Positions 25,940 through 34,977 are shown, numbered from the stretch's first letter. The stretch: DNA of 64,000 nucleotides from Paenibacillus agri (GCF_013359945.1 NZ_JABWCS010000221.1:62001-126000); one strand, 5' to 3'. Numbers and translations are program-made. The notes: a model not told the origin generated them from the letters alone.

Positions 25940-26746
25940 ATGCAGATACACATGACAACTCCACGGCTGGAACTGTGGAGAATTGAGAATAGCTTTATTA
26001 ACGAAAAGCATCGCCATAATAATATGTACCAGATCACCGTGCCTGTGTACGGGTCCTGTGCTTTCGATTTGGAGAATAATTCCTTCCAGCTGGAGAGAGG
26101 GGAGGCGCTGATCAAGTCCCCTAATGACAGTCATTCCTTTGAGATTAAGGACGGGGAGGGTGTGGTTGTTATCCAGTTGAAGGACTTCATGGAGATTTGG
26201 GAACTGGACCGCCCATGGGAGCCTGTTATGCAACAGCGTGTGAATGGGGATGAACTATTGCGGCAGCACCGGAAATGGAGTGTGGCGTTATGTTCGAATG
26301 ACGGGACAGAGGCAGGCTTCATTGAGGAGACGGAATTGGAGATCATAAACTATTTGTCCCGAATCCTGCGGGGAAATCACCAGAAGGATTCCAATGCCAT
26401 CTTACAGAAGGGGCTTCCGGATTGCGAGGACCCGCATTTGGTGCGGGTGCTGGAGTATATGCAGGATTGCTATATGAAGCCGGTCTCCATAGAAGAGTTG
26501 GCCGGGATCGCGGGGATGAGCCGATATCATTTTATCCGTTCCTTCAAAGCATTGATTGGACGTTCTCCTTACCAGTACATGCTGAAAATCCGGATCGATG
26601 AAGCCAAGCGACGGCTTCGCTCTACGAGACATACCGTGACCGACATCAGTCTGGATGTTGGTTTTGCGAGTCCAAGTCAGCTTTATCGTGCCTTCCAGAA
26701 GTTCATAGGCATGTCGCCTGAGCAATACAGGCAGCAACTGTTTTAA
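25940..26746 (+). CDS. AraC-family transcriptional regulator
   Basis: A 268-residue regulator with a cupin sensing domain (residues about 10-120, with NEKHRHNNMYQITVP and RGEALIKSPNDSHSF) and a C-terminal double helix-turn-helix (about 165-265: IEELAGIAGMSRYHFIRSFKALIGRSPYQYM and ISLDVGFASPSQLYRAFQKFIGMSP, each typical). The cupin suggests response to a small effector. It is divergent from the MFS exporter gene, a classic regulator-target pair. GTG 25934 and ATG 25952 are alternative starts; the ribosome site is weak (GGTGAG), consistent with low expression. Confidence 0.85.
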   Translation: MQIHMTTPRLELWRIENSFINEKHRHNNMYQITVPVYGSCAFDLENNSFQLERGEALIKSPNDSHSFEIKDGEGVVVIQLKDFMEIWELDRPWEPVMQQRVNGDELLRQHRKWSVALCSNDGTEAGFIEETELEIINYLSRILRGNHQKDSNAILQKGLPDCEDPHLVRVLEYMQDCYMKPVSIEELAGIAGMSRYHFIRSFKALIGRSPYQYMLKIRIDEAKRRLRSTRHTVTDISLDVGFASPSQLYRAFQKFIGMSPEQYRQQLF

Positions 26747-26770
26747 ACAAGCATTTTAAACAAGTATGTT

Positions 26771-26819
26771 GGGGCTGTTCTATAAGTCATGAAATTGGCT
26801 TATAGGAGCAGCCCTTTTT
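26771..26819 (+). terminator. Terminator after the AraC gene
   Basis: GGGCTGTTCTATAAG pairs with CTTATAGGAGCAGCCC with one bulge, followed by TTTTT. Confidence 0.85.
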
Positions 26820-27076
26820 CTATTCCTTTAAGCAGCATGTGCCTCAAGGGCCTGAATGTGCGAAGTAATGGTTGATTGGGTGTACACCAGATGCTCTGCA
26901 GCAAGGGTGTAGCTACCATATTCTATGATTTTTGTGAAAGTAACATATCATTTTTATAAATAGTTCATTTCATATATTTCAATTTTACTGATAAGTGAAA
27001 ATCCCGTAAGGTGGAGAAGTGGAGGTGGAGAAGTGGGATGCTATTAATCTGTATAGAGCGCAGGAGGAGAGCCAGA
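26820..27076. other. Non-coding stretch before the GNAT relic
   Basis: No gene is seen. The first part loosely resembles a reading frame with many stops; the second part is AT-rich. The last 20 bp hold the ribosome site of the GNAT relic. Confidence 0.4.
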
Positions 27077-27446
27077 ATGATTACAACCTATGAAGAACGT
27101 TATCAGCAGGGGATTCTGGATCGCTGTGGATCAGAAAGACAGAGTGATCGGTTCTATAGGACTGATGAAGAAGACGAACGAGGTGTTCATTCTGAAGAAG
27201 TTTTTCGTGTACAGCGAGTATCGTGGCAAGGAACTGGGGATTGGAAAAGCATTGTTTGAAATCCTGATAGAGTTTGCCAAGCAACAAGGAGGACGGACGG
27301 TTCTGCTAGATACCCCATCCACGGCCGATAGGTCGCATCAATTTTACAGAAAGAACGGCTTTAAGGAAATCAAGAAAGCTGAACTACCCGTAACCTATAA
27401 ATATCCGGACAGGAATTCGTTATTGTTCCGACTGGATTTAAGCTGA
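27077..27446 (+). pseudogene. GNAT acetyltransferase, internal deletion and frameshift
   Basis: A good ribosome site (GGAGGAG) precedes ATG 27077, which starts MITTYEERYQQ, the usual beginning of a GNAT. After about 12 codons the family sequence continues in another frame, as GFWIAVDQKDRVIGSIGL, KKFFVYSEYRGKELGIGKALFE (the acetyl-CoA loop, R-G-x-x-x-G-x-G/A) and the C-terminal FYRKNGFKEI. Relatives have about 40 residues between these points. So the ends remain but the segment covering the substrate helices is gone, with a frame change. Translation from ATG 27090 could make a 118-residue piece, but it would lack helices 1-2. Confidence 0.75.
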
Positions 27447-27526
27447 ATGTGTGTGATCTCTACGTCTAACTTTGATGGAAAAGATTTAATGCTTCATTAT
27501 CAGGTGTATATGGCTTAAAATGATCC

Positions 27527-27543
27527 AGGGGCGAGTAGCCCCT
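27527..27543 (+). promoter_or_regulatory. Leader hairpin before the second Btr-like regulator
   Basis: AGGGGC pairs perfectly with GCCCCT around a GAGTA loop, 15 bp before the ribosome site. It might control translation. Confidence 0.4.
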
Positions 27544-27570
27544 CATCTTGAGGGTAATGGAGGCTTTGTT

Positions 27571-29229
27571 TTGAACAACGTTAATTCGGAGTGGGCGGAG
27601 TCTCACTTTCCTTTATATACGGCTGCCCAAATTCTTTCGTTATATGGAACTTCTAATCAGCCCATGCATAAGATCCATGAGGACTTTACAGTGTTGATTG
27701 CTATCGCAAGTGGCAAGGGGATACTGCGGCTGGATGATCAGACCTTTGAGCTGCAAGAAGGAAGCATTATGCTGATTCCGGCACAGGTTCATGCGGCATT
27801 AGTTACAAATTCCCTGCAGCCACTTCATGCGTACAAGCTTTCCATTGGCATCTGGGAGCCACCGACCTCTCCGCCTGCAAGTTCTATGGTACGGAGAAGC
27901 GAGGTGCTGGGTGGGTCTAATCTTCACTTCTTTCTTTGCGAACCTGATATTGTGGCTAAGGTTGAAGAGCTTTATCTTTACCGTTCACCGATCCATGAAG
28001 CCCGGCATGTGAAGAATCAGATTGTTTTTCATCAAATTATTGCGGAGCTGCTGGAGCGGGAGGATGCAAAGTATGCGGTCAGTGACCAGCCGAGTATGGA
28101 CCGAAGCATTGCCTACCTGGAGAACCATTTTAGCGATAAAATAACGCGGGAACAGCTGGCGGCGCTGGCCGGTATCAGCAGTTCACATTATTCTATATTA
28201 TTTAAACGCCTGACCGGATTTTCCCCCCAGGAATATCTATCGCGCTTGCGCGTTCACCGGGCGATCGAATTGTTAATCAGTGGTTCGGGTACCCTTCGAG
28301 AGATTGCGCAAAAGGTAGGTTATAAGGATGAATTTTACCTGAGCCGCCGTTTCAAGCGCCAGACCGGTGCAGCGCCTTCCGCTTATAACCGCCGATCCTC
28401 CTTGCCGCGCGTAGCCGTTGTGCTAACCCCTTATGCCAGTCATCTGTTGCTGCTTGGACTTAAACCCGTTGTGACGATTGCAGAGAACGGTGAATATGTG
28501 AGTATTGCCGAACTGGAGAAACCGCAAAACATGAGATTTATCAGCGCAGATGCTTCTCCTGAGCAGCTTAATTCAGTGTTACTGGAGACAAAATCTGAGC
28601 TGATTATCGCGGCCGAGCAGCATTTGCACAGGTTTGGCTTGAATCTCGGTCATATGCGGGCAGTAGCGCCGGTGATTGAAATATCTTGGATGGAGCTAAG
28701 CTGGAAGGAGCATTTCCGCCTTATTGCACAGGCCATCCAGCGCAGTGAAAGAGCAGAAGAGTGGCTCGCGATGTTTGAGCAAGAGGAACAGGAAGCTCGT
28801 CTGCAGGTACAGGAAAGTGCGGTCGCCAAGGAAACGATTACGATTCTAATTCTGCGTCCGGAGCAGATGCAGGTATACGGCGCTCGAAATGTAGGATATG
28901 TGATGTACCATTCGCTTGGGCTGAAGCCCCCGGCCAAAATCGCACAGGAGATAGAACGGCTGGGTAATCAATTTCATTCCGTTCCTATTGAGCTGGCGGA
29001 GCTTGCTGATTATGCGGGTGATCGCTTGCTTGTTTTTGTATTCCCAGACCCGAAAGGTTCTTTCGCCCATGCTGATACTATTCTTCAGTCCTCATACTGG
29101 AAGGGGCTTTCGGCGGTGCGGAACGATAAAGTGCATCATCTGGACATCGATGAATGGATTCCGTATAACCCTGTTTCTATTCGTCTACAGTTGCAACGTG
29201 CTGTGGCATTATTTACCGGCATTCAATAG
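27571..29229 (+). CDS. AraC-type regulator fused to a siderophore-binding domain (Btr-like), second copy
   Basis: A 552-residue relative of the regulator at 21682. It has an N-terminal cupin (HEDFTVLIAIASGKGILRL, EGSIMLIPAQVHA), an AraC DNA-binding domain (about residues 190-290, REQLAALAGISSSHYSILFKRLTGFSPQEYL then KVGYKDEFYLSRRFKRQTG) and a C-terminal siderophore-binding-like domain (about 295-550) with no signal peptide. I prefer the TTG at 27571 because GGAGG lies 7 bp upstream; ATG 27520 in the same frame has no ribosome site and would run through a hairpin. It directly precedes a Fur-box-controlled lipoprotein and two permeases, like btr-feuABC of B. subtilis. Confidence 0.87.
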   Translation: MNNVNSEWAESHFPLYTAAQILSLYGTSNQPMHKIHEDFTVLIAIASGKGILRLDDQTFELQEGSIMLIPAQVHAALVTNSLQPLHAYKLSIGIWEPPTSPPASSMVRRSEVLGGSNLHFFLCEPDIVAKVEELYLYRSPIHEARHVKNQIVFHQIIAELLEREDAKYAVSDQPSMDRSIAYLENHFSDKITREQLAALAGISSSHYSILFKRLTGFSPQEYLSRLRVHRAIELLISGSGTLREIAQKVGYKDEFYLSRRFKRQTGAAPSAYNRRSSLPRVAVVLTPYASHLLLLGLKPVVTIAENGEYVSIAELEKPQNMRFISADASPEQLNSVLLETKSELIIAAEQHLHRFGLNLGHMRAVAPVIEISWMELSWKEHFRLIAQAIQRSERAEEWLAMFEQEEQEARLQVQESAVAKETITILILRPEQMQVYGARNVGYVMYHSLGLKPPAKIAQEIERLGNQFHSVPIELAELADYAGDRLLVFVFPDPKGSFAHADTILQSSYWKGLSAVRNDKVHHLDIDEWIPYNPVSIRLQLQRAVALFTGIQ

Positions 29230-29280
29230 TCCAAGCTTCTTTTCCAACAATAAGCCATGGTTTAGCGAAATCAGGCTTAC

Positions 29281-29328
29281 TATAATAGGTTATGAAAATG
29301 AAACTCATTATCAATGAGAATATTCATT
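29281..29328 (+). promoter_or_regulatory. TATAAT box and Fur-box-like repeats upstream of the siderophore uptake operon
   Basis: TATAAT at 29281 is followed at 29297-29328 by ATGAAACTCATTATCA and ATGAGAATATTCATT, two overlapping near-matches to the Fur consensus. Iron would repress the operon beginning at 29365. Confidence 0.75.
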
Positions 29329-29364
29329 GTACATAGTCATTATAAAAAGGGAGAGAGTCATCCG

Positions 29365-30321
29365 ATGAAAAAGCTTTTCGTACCGGTAATCTTATCTTTA
29401 GTAGTTATTCTGAGCGCCTGTGGTGCCAATCAAACCAATAATGCTGAGAAGAGCGTGAATAATTCTTCCTCTGAGGCGTCACAGTCCTCGGGCGCAGCGC
29501 CAGCGGGAACCTTTACTTATCAATCTGAGAACGGCCCCGTGGAAGTTCCTTCACATCCGCAGCGCGTAGTTGTGCTGACCAGATTCTTAACAGGAAATGT
29601 GATGGCGCTTGGTGTGCCGGTAGTGGGCGCGGACGAGATGTCCAAGGAGAACCCAAGATTTAAAGATGAGCTGAAAGACGTTGAGGCTGTTACGGATGAA
29701 AGTCTGGAGAAAATCATTGAGCTGCAGCCGGATCTCATTATCGGTCTTAGCGATATTCAAAACTATGACAAGTTAAAGCAAATTGCTCCAACCGTCACTT
29801 TTACATATGCTAAAGTCGATTATTTGACACAGCAGCTTGAAGTGGGGAAATTGTTGAATAAAGAAAAAGAAGCACAGGCCTGGGTCGATGAGTTCAAGGC
29901 ACGTTCCGAAAAAGCCGGCGAAGAGATTAAAGCGAAGGTTGGCGAAGGCGCAACGGTGACGGTAATTGAGACCTTCAACAAACAGTTGTACGTGTATGGA
30001 TATAACTTTGGACGTGGTACAGAGCTTCTATACGGTGATCTTGGCTTCAGTCTACCTGAGAAAACGATAGAAGCAACAGCGAAAGACGGTTATTTGGCAT
30101 TGTCTACGGAAGTGATGAAGGATTATGTCGGTGATTATATTATCTTCAGTAAAAATGCCGATGAGGATAACAGCTTCCAGGATACTCAAACCTACAAGAA
30201 CCTTCCAGCTGTGAAAAATAATCATGTCTATGAAGTGGATGCCAAGTCGTTCTACTTCAATGATCCGCTGAGCCTGGAATATCAATTGGATTTCTTTATC
30301 AAGAGCTTCCTGAACAAGTAA
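29365..30321 (+). CDS. Iron-siderophore substrate-binding lipoprotein (FeuA-like)
   Basis: A 318-residue class III binding protein. The signal peptide KKLFVPVILSLVVILSAC ends in a lipobox (LSAC), followed by a Ser/Asn-rich linker. The mature domain contains HPQRVVVLTRF, LQPDLIIGLSD and APTVTF, the loops around a ferric-siderophore site. The ATG follows GAGAG. It is the first gene of an operon: the FecCD permeases start 3 bp after its stop and overlap each other. A Fur box precedes it and a Btr-like activator gene lies just upstream. There is no ATPase gene, as in feuABC, which relies on a shared ATPase. Confidence 0.9.
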   Translation: MKKLFVPVILSLVVILSACGANQTNNAEKSVNNSSSEASQSSGAAPAGTFTYQSENGPVEVPSHPQRVVVLTRFLTGNVMALGVPVVGADEMSKENPRFKDELKDVEAVTDESLEKIIELQPDLIIGLSDIQNYDKLKQIAPTVTFTYAKVDYLTQQLEVGKLLNKEKEAQAWVDEFKARSEKAGEEIKAKVGEGATVTVIETFNKQLYVYGYNFGRGTELLYGDLGFSLPEKTIEATAKDGYLALSTEVMKDYVGDYIIFSKNADEDNSFQDTQTYKNLPAVKNNHVYEVDAKSFYFNDPLSLEYQLDFFIKSFLNK

Positions 30322-30324
30322 CCA

Positions 30325-31335
30325 ATGAGAGATAAAAAACGTTCAGTCCCATTTTTCTATAAACTGCTTGGCAGTGTGCTGGTGCTCGTCGTCTCTTTTG
30401 CTATTTCGATGGTATTGGGAGCTAAGGAAATAACGCTGTATGATCTATGGCTGGCGCTAACTTCTCCGGGTGCGTCTAGTGAGAATGTTCTCATCCTGCG
30501 TGAAATTCGTATGCCGCGTGAGCTGGCTGCGATGCTAGTCGGTGCCGCATTTGCGGTATCCGGCTCCATTATGCAAGGCGTAACCCGTAATCCGCTCGCG
30601 GATCCTGGCCTGCTGGGTTTGACCTCCGGAGCAAATATGGCGCTGGCTGTGGCCTTTGCATTTCTTCCGGGAGTGGGCTACTTCGGCATTATGCTGGCCT
30701 GTTTCATCGGTTCTGCATTAGGTGCGGGCCTGGTCCTCGGACTTGGCTCCATGCGACAAGGGAAACTGTCTCCCATCCGCATCGTGCTGGCGGGAGCAGC
30801 CATTTCCGCCTTTCTGTATGCCATTGCAGATGGCATCAGTATTGTTTTCAAAATATCCAAGGACGTCTCGATGTGGACCGCCGGGGGATTGATCGGCACA
30901 ACATGGGCACAGCTACAAGTGATCACACCAGTTATTGTGATAGCAATTGTGGTGGCGATTATGTATTCCAATCATTTAACCATTCTTAGCCTGAGCGATG
31001 AGATTGCAATGGGACTGGGGCAAAAGCTTGTGCGTGTCAAATTTATCCTGTTTACTCTGGTCGTTCTGTTGACGGGGGCAGCGGTAGCGCTTGTCGGAAA
31101 CATTGCCTTCCTGGGGCTGATGATTCCACACATTGTCCGCATGATCGTTGGCACCGATTACCGGTACATCCTGCCGTTCTCCGTGTTCGCAGGCGCCAGC
31201 TTTATGCTGTTGGCCGATACGCTCGGCCGAACCATAAATGCGCCCTATGAGACACCGATGGCAGCTATCGTAGCGATGGTGGGCTTACCCTTCTTCTTGT
31301 TTGTCGTACGTAAAGGAGGCAAGGCACTCTCATGA
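30325..31335 (+). CDS. FecCD-family siderophore ABC permease 1
   Basis: A 336-residue membrane permease with about nine or ten spans. Landmarks are IRMPRELAAMLVGAAFAVSGSIMQGVTRNPLADPGLLGLTSG near residue 60 (the family signature) and GNIAFLGLMIPHIVRM near residue 255, which contacts the ATPase. It starts 3 bp after the lipoprotein stop and has no clear ribosome site of its own, so it probably depends on coupled translation. With the next gene it forms the heterodimeric channel for iron-siderophore import. Confidence 0.93.
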   Translation: MRDKKRSVPFFYKLLGSVLVLVVSFAISMVLGAKEITLYDLWLALTSPGASSENVLILREIRMPRELAAMLVGAAFAVSGSIMQGVTRNPLADPGLLGLTSGANMALAVAFAFLPGVGYFGIMLACFIGSALGAGLVLGLGSMRQGKLSPIRIVLAGAAISAFLYAIADGISIVFKISKDVSMWTAGGLIGTTWAQLQVITPVIVIAIVVAIMYSNHLTILSLSDEIAMGLGQKLVRVKFILFTLVVLLTGAAVALVGNIAFLGLMIPHIVRMIVGTDYRYILPFSVFAGASFMLLADTLGRTINAPYETPMAAIVAMVGLPFFLFVVRKGGKALS

Positions 31336-32339
31336 CATTGTCCGCTCTTGTTCGTAAACAACGTCTTATTGTGTTGATCAGTCTGGGGCTTATTGTCCTG
31401 ACCGCTATAATCAGTATGGGCGTAGGCTATTCGTCATTGTCTTTTAACAGACTGATCCCTGTTTTATCGGGGCATGGCACGTTCAAAGAGGATTTTGTCC
31501 TGTTCTCTGTCAGACTGCCGAGAATTCTGATCACGCTGCTGTCGGGGATGGCCTTGGCGTTATCCGGGTCAATTCTGCAAAGTATTACCCGCAACGATCT
31601 GGCTGATCCGGGCATCATTGGGATTAATTCCGGGGCAGGCGTAGCCATTGCGGTCTTCTTCCTGTATTTCCCGGTCAAAGTGGGATCATACGTATATATG
31701 CTGCCGCTCGTGGCGTTTCTCGGGGCATTAATTACAGCCATACTCATTTATATTTTCTCCTACAGCCGTTCCCGAGGTCTTGATCCGACCCGTCTGATAT
31801 TGGTTGGGGTAGGCTTCTCTCTGGCTTTGTCAGGGATTATGATCGTAATCATTTCTTCGGCGGAACGCTCTAAGGTGGATTTCATTGCGAAGTGGATCGC
31901 GGGGAACATATGGGGTACGGATTGGCCGTTTATATGGGCATTGCTTCCGTGGTTAATTCTGCTTATTCCGTTTACACTGTTCAAATCCAGGCAGCTGAAT
32001 CTACTCAATTTGAGTGAGGCTTCGGCGATTGGCGTTGGTGTTCATCTGGATCGGGAGCGTCTGCTTCTTATCGTGGTTGCTGTTGCTGCGGCGGCATCTG
32101 CAGTATCGGTCACCGGAGGGATTGCTTTCATCGGTCTGCTGGCTCCGCATATTGCGAAAGCGCTGGTCGGACCACGTAATCAATTATTTATTCCTGTTGC
32201 GGTGCTGCTCGGCGGGTGGTTGCTGCTGCTGGCCGATACGGTCGGACGCAATCTGGTCGACCCCGACGGTCTCCCGGCAGGCGTCATGGTGTCACTAATT
32301 GGAGTACCTTATTTCGCTTATTTGCTGCTAAAAAAATAG
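31332..32339 (+). CDS. FecCD-family siderophore ABC permease 2
   Basis: A 335-residue partner permease. It shows VRLPRILITLLSGMALALSGSILQSITRNDLADPGIIGINSGAG and GGIAFIGLLAPHIAKALVG, the same two signatures as permease 1 in the same places. The ATG overlaps the previous stop by 4 bp (ATGA), and GGAGGC lies 11 bp upstream. It ends the operon, followed by a hairpin terminator. The missing ATPase must come from elsewhere in the genome. Confidence 0.93.
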   Translation: MTLSALVRKQRLIVLISLGLIVLTAIISMGVGYSSLSFNRLIPVLSGHGTFKEDFVLFSVRLPRILITLLSGMALALSGSILQSITRNDLADPGIIGINSGAGVAIAVFFLYFPVKVGSYVYMLPLVAFLGALITAILIYIFSYSRSRGLDPTRLILVGVGFSLALSGIMIVIISSAERSKVDFIAKWIAGNIWGTDWPFIWALLPWLILLIPFTLFKSRQLNLLNLSEASAIGVGVHLDRERLLLIVVAVAAAASAVSVTGGIAFIGLLAPHIAKALVGPRNQLFIPVAVLLGGWLLLLADTVGRNLVDPDGLPAGVMVSLIGVPYFAYLLLKK

Positions 32340-32351
32340 GATTGATACATG

Positions 32352-32384
32352 CCCGTCTCAGCTGAAGCTGAGGCGATTTTTTAT
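32352..32384 (+). terminator. Terminator of the siderophore uptake operon
   Basis: CGTCTCAGC-TGAA-GCTGAGGCG stem (one mismatch) followed by ATTTTTTA. Confidence 0.85.
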
Positions 32385-32396
32385 AGTTTGTAGCAA

Positions 32397-32425
32397 TTGA
32401 CAGGAAAATAAATTAAAAATATAAT
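32397..32425 (+). promoter_or_regulatory. Consensus promoter of the MarR gene
   Basis: TTGACA (32397-32402), 17 bp, TATAAT (32420-32425): a perfect sigma-A promoter. The following ATAGCAACTATAAT region may hold the autoregulatory operator. Confidence 0.85.
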
Positions 32426-32470
32426 GGTCATAGCAACTATAATCATGTCTACTATATTGGAGGCAGCATT

Positions 32471-32896
32471 GTGCAATTAGAAAAGTATATTGGCGTTGTT
32501 GTGCAGCGAGCCGCCCTGAAACTGAACAGCTATTATCAGAAAGTTGTTAATCCCTTCGATATCACAGTAGAGCAATGGGAGATTCTGGTTGTTCTATGGG
32601 AGACGGAAGGCATCACCCAGAAGGAGCTTGCCGAAAGGTTGCAGAAGGATCAGACGAATGTTGCGCGCATGCTATTCAAGCTGGAGAAGAAGGGATTTGT
32701 TCATCGGGTAACCCATGAGCTGGATCGCCGGGCACTGCGAGTCTATCTAACGGATAAGGGCCGGGAGGTAGAGGATGAGATTATGGAGCCTTCACTGGAG
32801 GCTTACCTTAAAACGGTCGAGGGGCTGACGGAAGAAGAGGTCGAGACGTTCAGAAGAGTGCTGGCTGTTATGCATAACAATGTAAAGGACTTATAA
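32471..32896 (+). CDS. MarR-family transcriptional regulator
   Basis: A 141-residue winged-helix dimer. The DNA-binding part is ITQKELAERLQKDQTNVARMLFKLEKKGFVHRV (about residues 53-85), followed by the wing DRRALRVYLTDKG. The GTG start has GGAGGC 6 bp upstream. MarR proteins usually repress an adjacent exporter and let go when a phenolic or drug ligand binds. The adjacent MFS gene downstream is now broken, leaving the MATE gene at 33617 as the only nearby intact candidate target, though that has its own promoter. A perfect consensus promoter suggests strong, self-controlled expression. Confidence 0.87.
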   Translation: MQLEKYIGVVVQRAALKLNSYYQKVVNPFDITVEQWEILVVLWETEGITQKELAERLQKDQTNVARMLFKLEKKGFVHRVTHELDRRALRVYLTDKGREVEDEIMEPSLEAYLKTVEGLTEEEVETFRRVLAVMHNNVKDL

Positions 32897-32944
32897 CGGA
32901 TACCGTCCCTTAGCGGACGGCAAAGCCGTTTCTACTTGTAAGTT

Positions 32945-33421
32945 CCTTTTTTAGCACATATACTTGCCATGGCAATTTGTTCTGGTATTGTGATTGCGGC
33001 GACAGCATGGAATATGCCCGTTCTAATTGTGGGAAGATCAGAACCAAAATACTTGCAGCATTCTCCAGTCCCTATATCCTGCCTGCATTAATCGGTCCCT
33101 ATGGGCGGCATATGGCTCGCGATATTCTCTCAGATTCTTTCTGGTTTTGGTATTGGTTTGGCGCATCCAACGACTGGAGCTATGGCCTTGCAGCAGGTTG
33201 AAGCTGGAAAAGAGGGTGAGATATCCGCTAATATCCAATTTACCGATGCGTTCAGCCCAGGGTTAAGCATTGGAATAGGGGGAGCATTGATTGCGGTGAG
33301 TGAAACTTTTCAATGGGGAATTCTGAATGGGGTTATAGTCGCTTTAGCAGTCCAGCTATTATTTGTAATTCTGAGCCTTGCATTTTCTTTTCGTGAGCTC
33401 TATGTAAGAGGTAGACTATAA
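32945..33421 (+). pseudogene. MFS transporter, multiple deletions and frame changes
   Basis: Pieces of one MFS exporter in three segments: a helix HILAMAICSGIVIAATAWNMPVLIVGR in one frame (from 32954), then KILAAFSSPYILPALIGPY in the next (about 33041-33100), then the C-terminal helices IWLAIFSQILSGFGIGLAHPTTGAMALQQVEAGKEG through to FRELYV back in the first frame. The N-terminal half and at least one middle part are missing, and the first frame meets TAA at about 33090. It lies directly after the MarR gene, so it was probably the regulator's original target. There is no ribosome site for any piece. Confidence 0.8.
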
Positions 33422-33530
33422 CTGGAAGAGACAGACTTTTATAATTTGAAAATAGGTGGAGCAGGAGGATCGTCAGATTCTCAGGCTTCACCTTTTTGCG
33501 ATTTGCCCAAAATCATTTATAGATAGATCA

Positions 33531-33559
33531 TTGACAATTCGAATTCTAATAATTATATT
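33531..33559 (+). promoter_or_regulatory. Promoter of the MATE gene with GAATTCTAA repeats
   Basis: TTGACA (33531-33536), 17 bp, TATATT (33554-33559). GAATTCTAA occurs inside the spacer (33541) and again at 33573, 32 bp (three helical turns) apart, so a regulator could bind both. Confidence 0.75.
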
Positions 33560-33616
33560 ATGGATATAGATAGAATTCTAACAGTTGAAGATCTTACGAA
33601 GAAAGAAGCGAACGAA

Positions 33617-34963
33617 ATGGAGAAAAATCAATATTATCTCGAAGCTGCACCTGTGCGTAAAGCGATCACCCATTTGTCCATTCCCATGATGATCGGGATG
33701 TCTGTTGGTACGATTTACAATGTGATTAATGCTTATTTTATCGGCCTGCTCCACAATACAAGCATGCTGTCAGCCATCACCCTGGGCCTGCCGATTTTCA
33801 CCGTGCTGATGGCCATTGGAAATGTATTTGGCGTAGGTGGAGGAACCTTTGTCACACGTTTGGCGGGGGAGAGGGAGACGGAAAAAGGGAAGCGAATTGC
33901 TGGCTATACTTTCTATAGCAGTATTATTGCAGGCCTCCTGATTGCTCTCCTTGCTTTTCTGCTGGTGAATCCCATCGTCCAATTACTTGGTGCGGATGCT
34001 GCCACATTGGCCTATACTAAAACCTATGTCTTGACTCTGTTTGCCGGAGGATTCGTCGTTGTTCTTAATTTTGCATTGGAGCAGCTAGTGCGGTCGGAAG
34101 GGGCCTCCAAGGAGTCGATGTATGGCATATTTATTAGTTCGGCGCTGAGTCTGATTTTTGACCCGTTATTTATTCTGGTGTTGAAATGGCATGTAGCTGG
34201 AGCGGCGCTGGCAATGGTTCTGGCCAATGCAGGGTCCGTGATCTATTATATCTATTACTTGGAAAAGAAGAGCGAATATCTGCGAGGGTTCCTGAAGTCA
34301 TTTAAAATTTCCATTAAGGATCAGTTGGAAATCTACAAGATCGGGGTATCGGAGCTATTGCAAGCTGGTTTTCTCATTGTGAGCACACTTTTGCTGAATA
34401 ACTATTCCATATTGTATGGAGACAGCGTTGTTGCCGGTTTCGGTCTGGCGCTACGGATTGCTCAGGTGCCGGAATTTCTCGCCATGGGATTGTTTTTAGG
34501 TCTGATTCCATTCTTCGCTTATAATTATTCCAGTAAAAATATTAGCAGATTCAAAGCAGGATTTAACTATGCAGCACTTTATATTGGCGGGATCGCGATA
34601 CTATTCGTGGGTCTGGTGTATATGTTCAGAGAGCCTGTTATCCAGTTCTTCTCCAACGATCCAGAGGTGCTGAAAATAGGGACCTATATCGTAGTAGCGA
34701 TGCTCATATCCGCATTGTTTAATGGTTTTACAGGATTGTTCACTAGTGTATTTCAAGCCACAGGTCAAGGACTGCCAACGATGATTATGTCCATCACACA
34801 AGGTGTTTTGTATATACCGGTCATCGTCCTGCTACATTCCATGTTCGGACTGCACGGCGTTATCTGGTCCATGACAGTTACCGAAGTGATCACCTGTGTG
34901 ATGGGACTGCTGTTATTTATTCCGTTTAATAAAAAAATAAAAAAATCCTTGCATTCAATCTGA
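33617..34963 (+). CDS. MATE-family multidrug efflux protein
   Basis: A 448-residue twelve-span antiporter that exports cationic or drug-like compounds using a sodium or proton gradient. Family features are IPMMIGMSVGTIYNVINAYFIG in helix 1-2, GNVFGVGGGTFVTRLAGERE and the mirrored VFQATGQGLPTMIM in the second half. ATG 33617 is used because the earlier in-frame ATG at 33560 overlaps the promoter's -10 box. The final codons (SLHSI, stop) overlap the -35 region of the tRNA-Leu copy 2 promoter, so the gene end and the tRNA promoter share sequence. Confidence 0.9.
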   Translation: MEKNQYYLEAAPVRKAITHLSIPMMIGMSVGTIYNVINAYFIGLLHNTSMLSAITLGLPIFTVLMAIGNVFGVGGGTFVTRLAGERETEKGKRIAGYTFYSSIIAGLLIALLAFLLVNPIVQLLGADAATLAYTKTYVLTLFAGGFVVVLNFALEQLVRSEGASKESMYGIFISSALSLIFDPLFILVLKWHVAGAALAMVLANAGSVIYYIYYLEKKSEYLRGFLKSFKISIKDQLEIYKIGVSELLQAGFLIVSTLLLNNYSILYGDSVVAGFGLALRIAQVPEFLAMGLFLGLIPFFAYNYSSKNISRFKAGFNYAALYIGGIAILFVGLVYMFREPVIQFFSNDPEVLKIGTYIVVAMLISALFNGFTGLFTSVFQATGQGLPTMIMSITQGVLYIPVIVLLHSMFGLHGVIWSMTVTEVITCVMGLLLFIPFNKKIKKSLHSI

Positions 34964-34977
34964 AAAAGGCGTATAGT
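34949..34977 (+). promoter_or_regulatory. Promoter of tRNA-Leu copy 2
   Basis: TTGCAT (34949-34954), 17 bp, TATAGT (34972-34977). The same sequence, including AAAAAGGCGTATAGTCTTA, drives copy 3. The -35 box lies within the last codons of the MATE gene. Confidence 0.85.
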
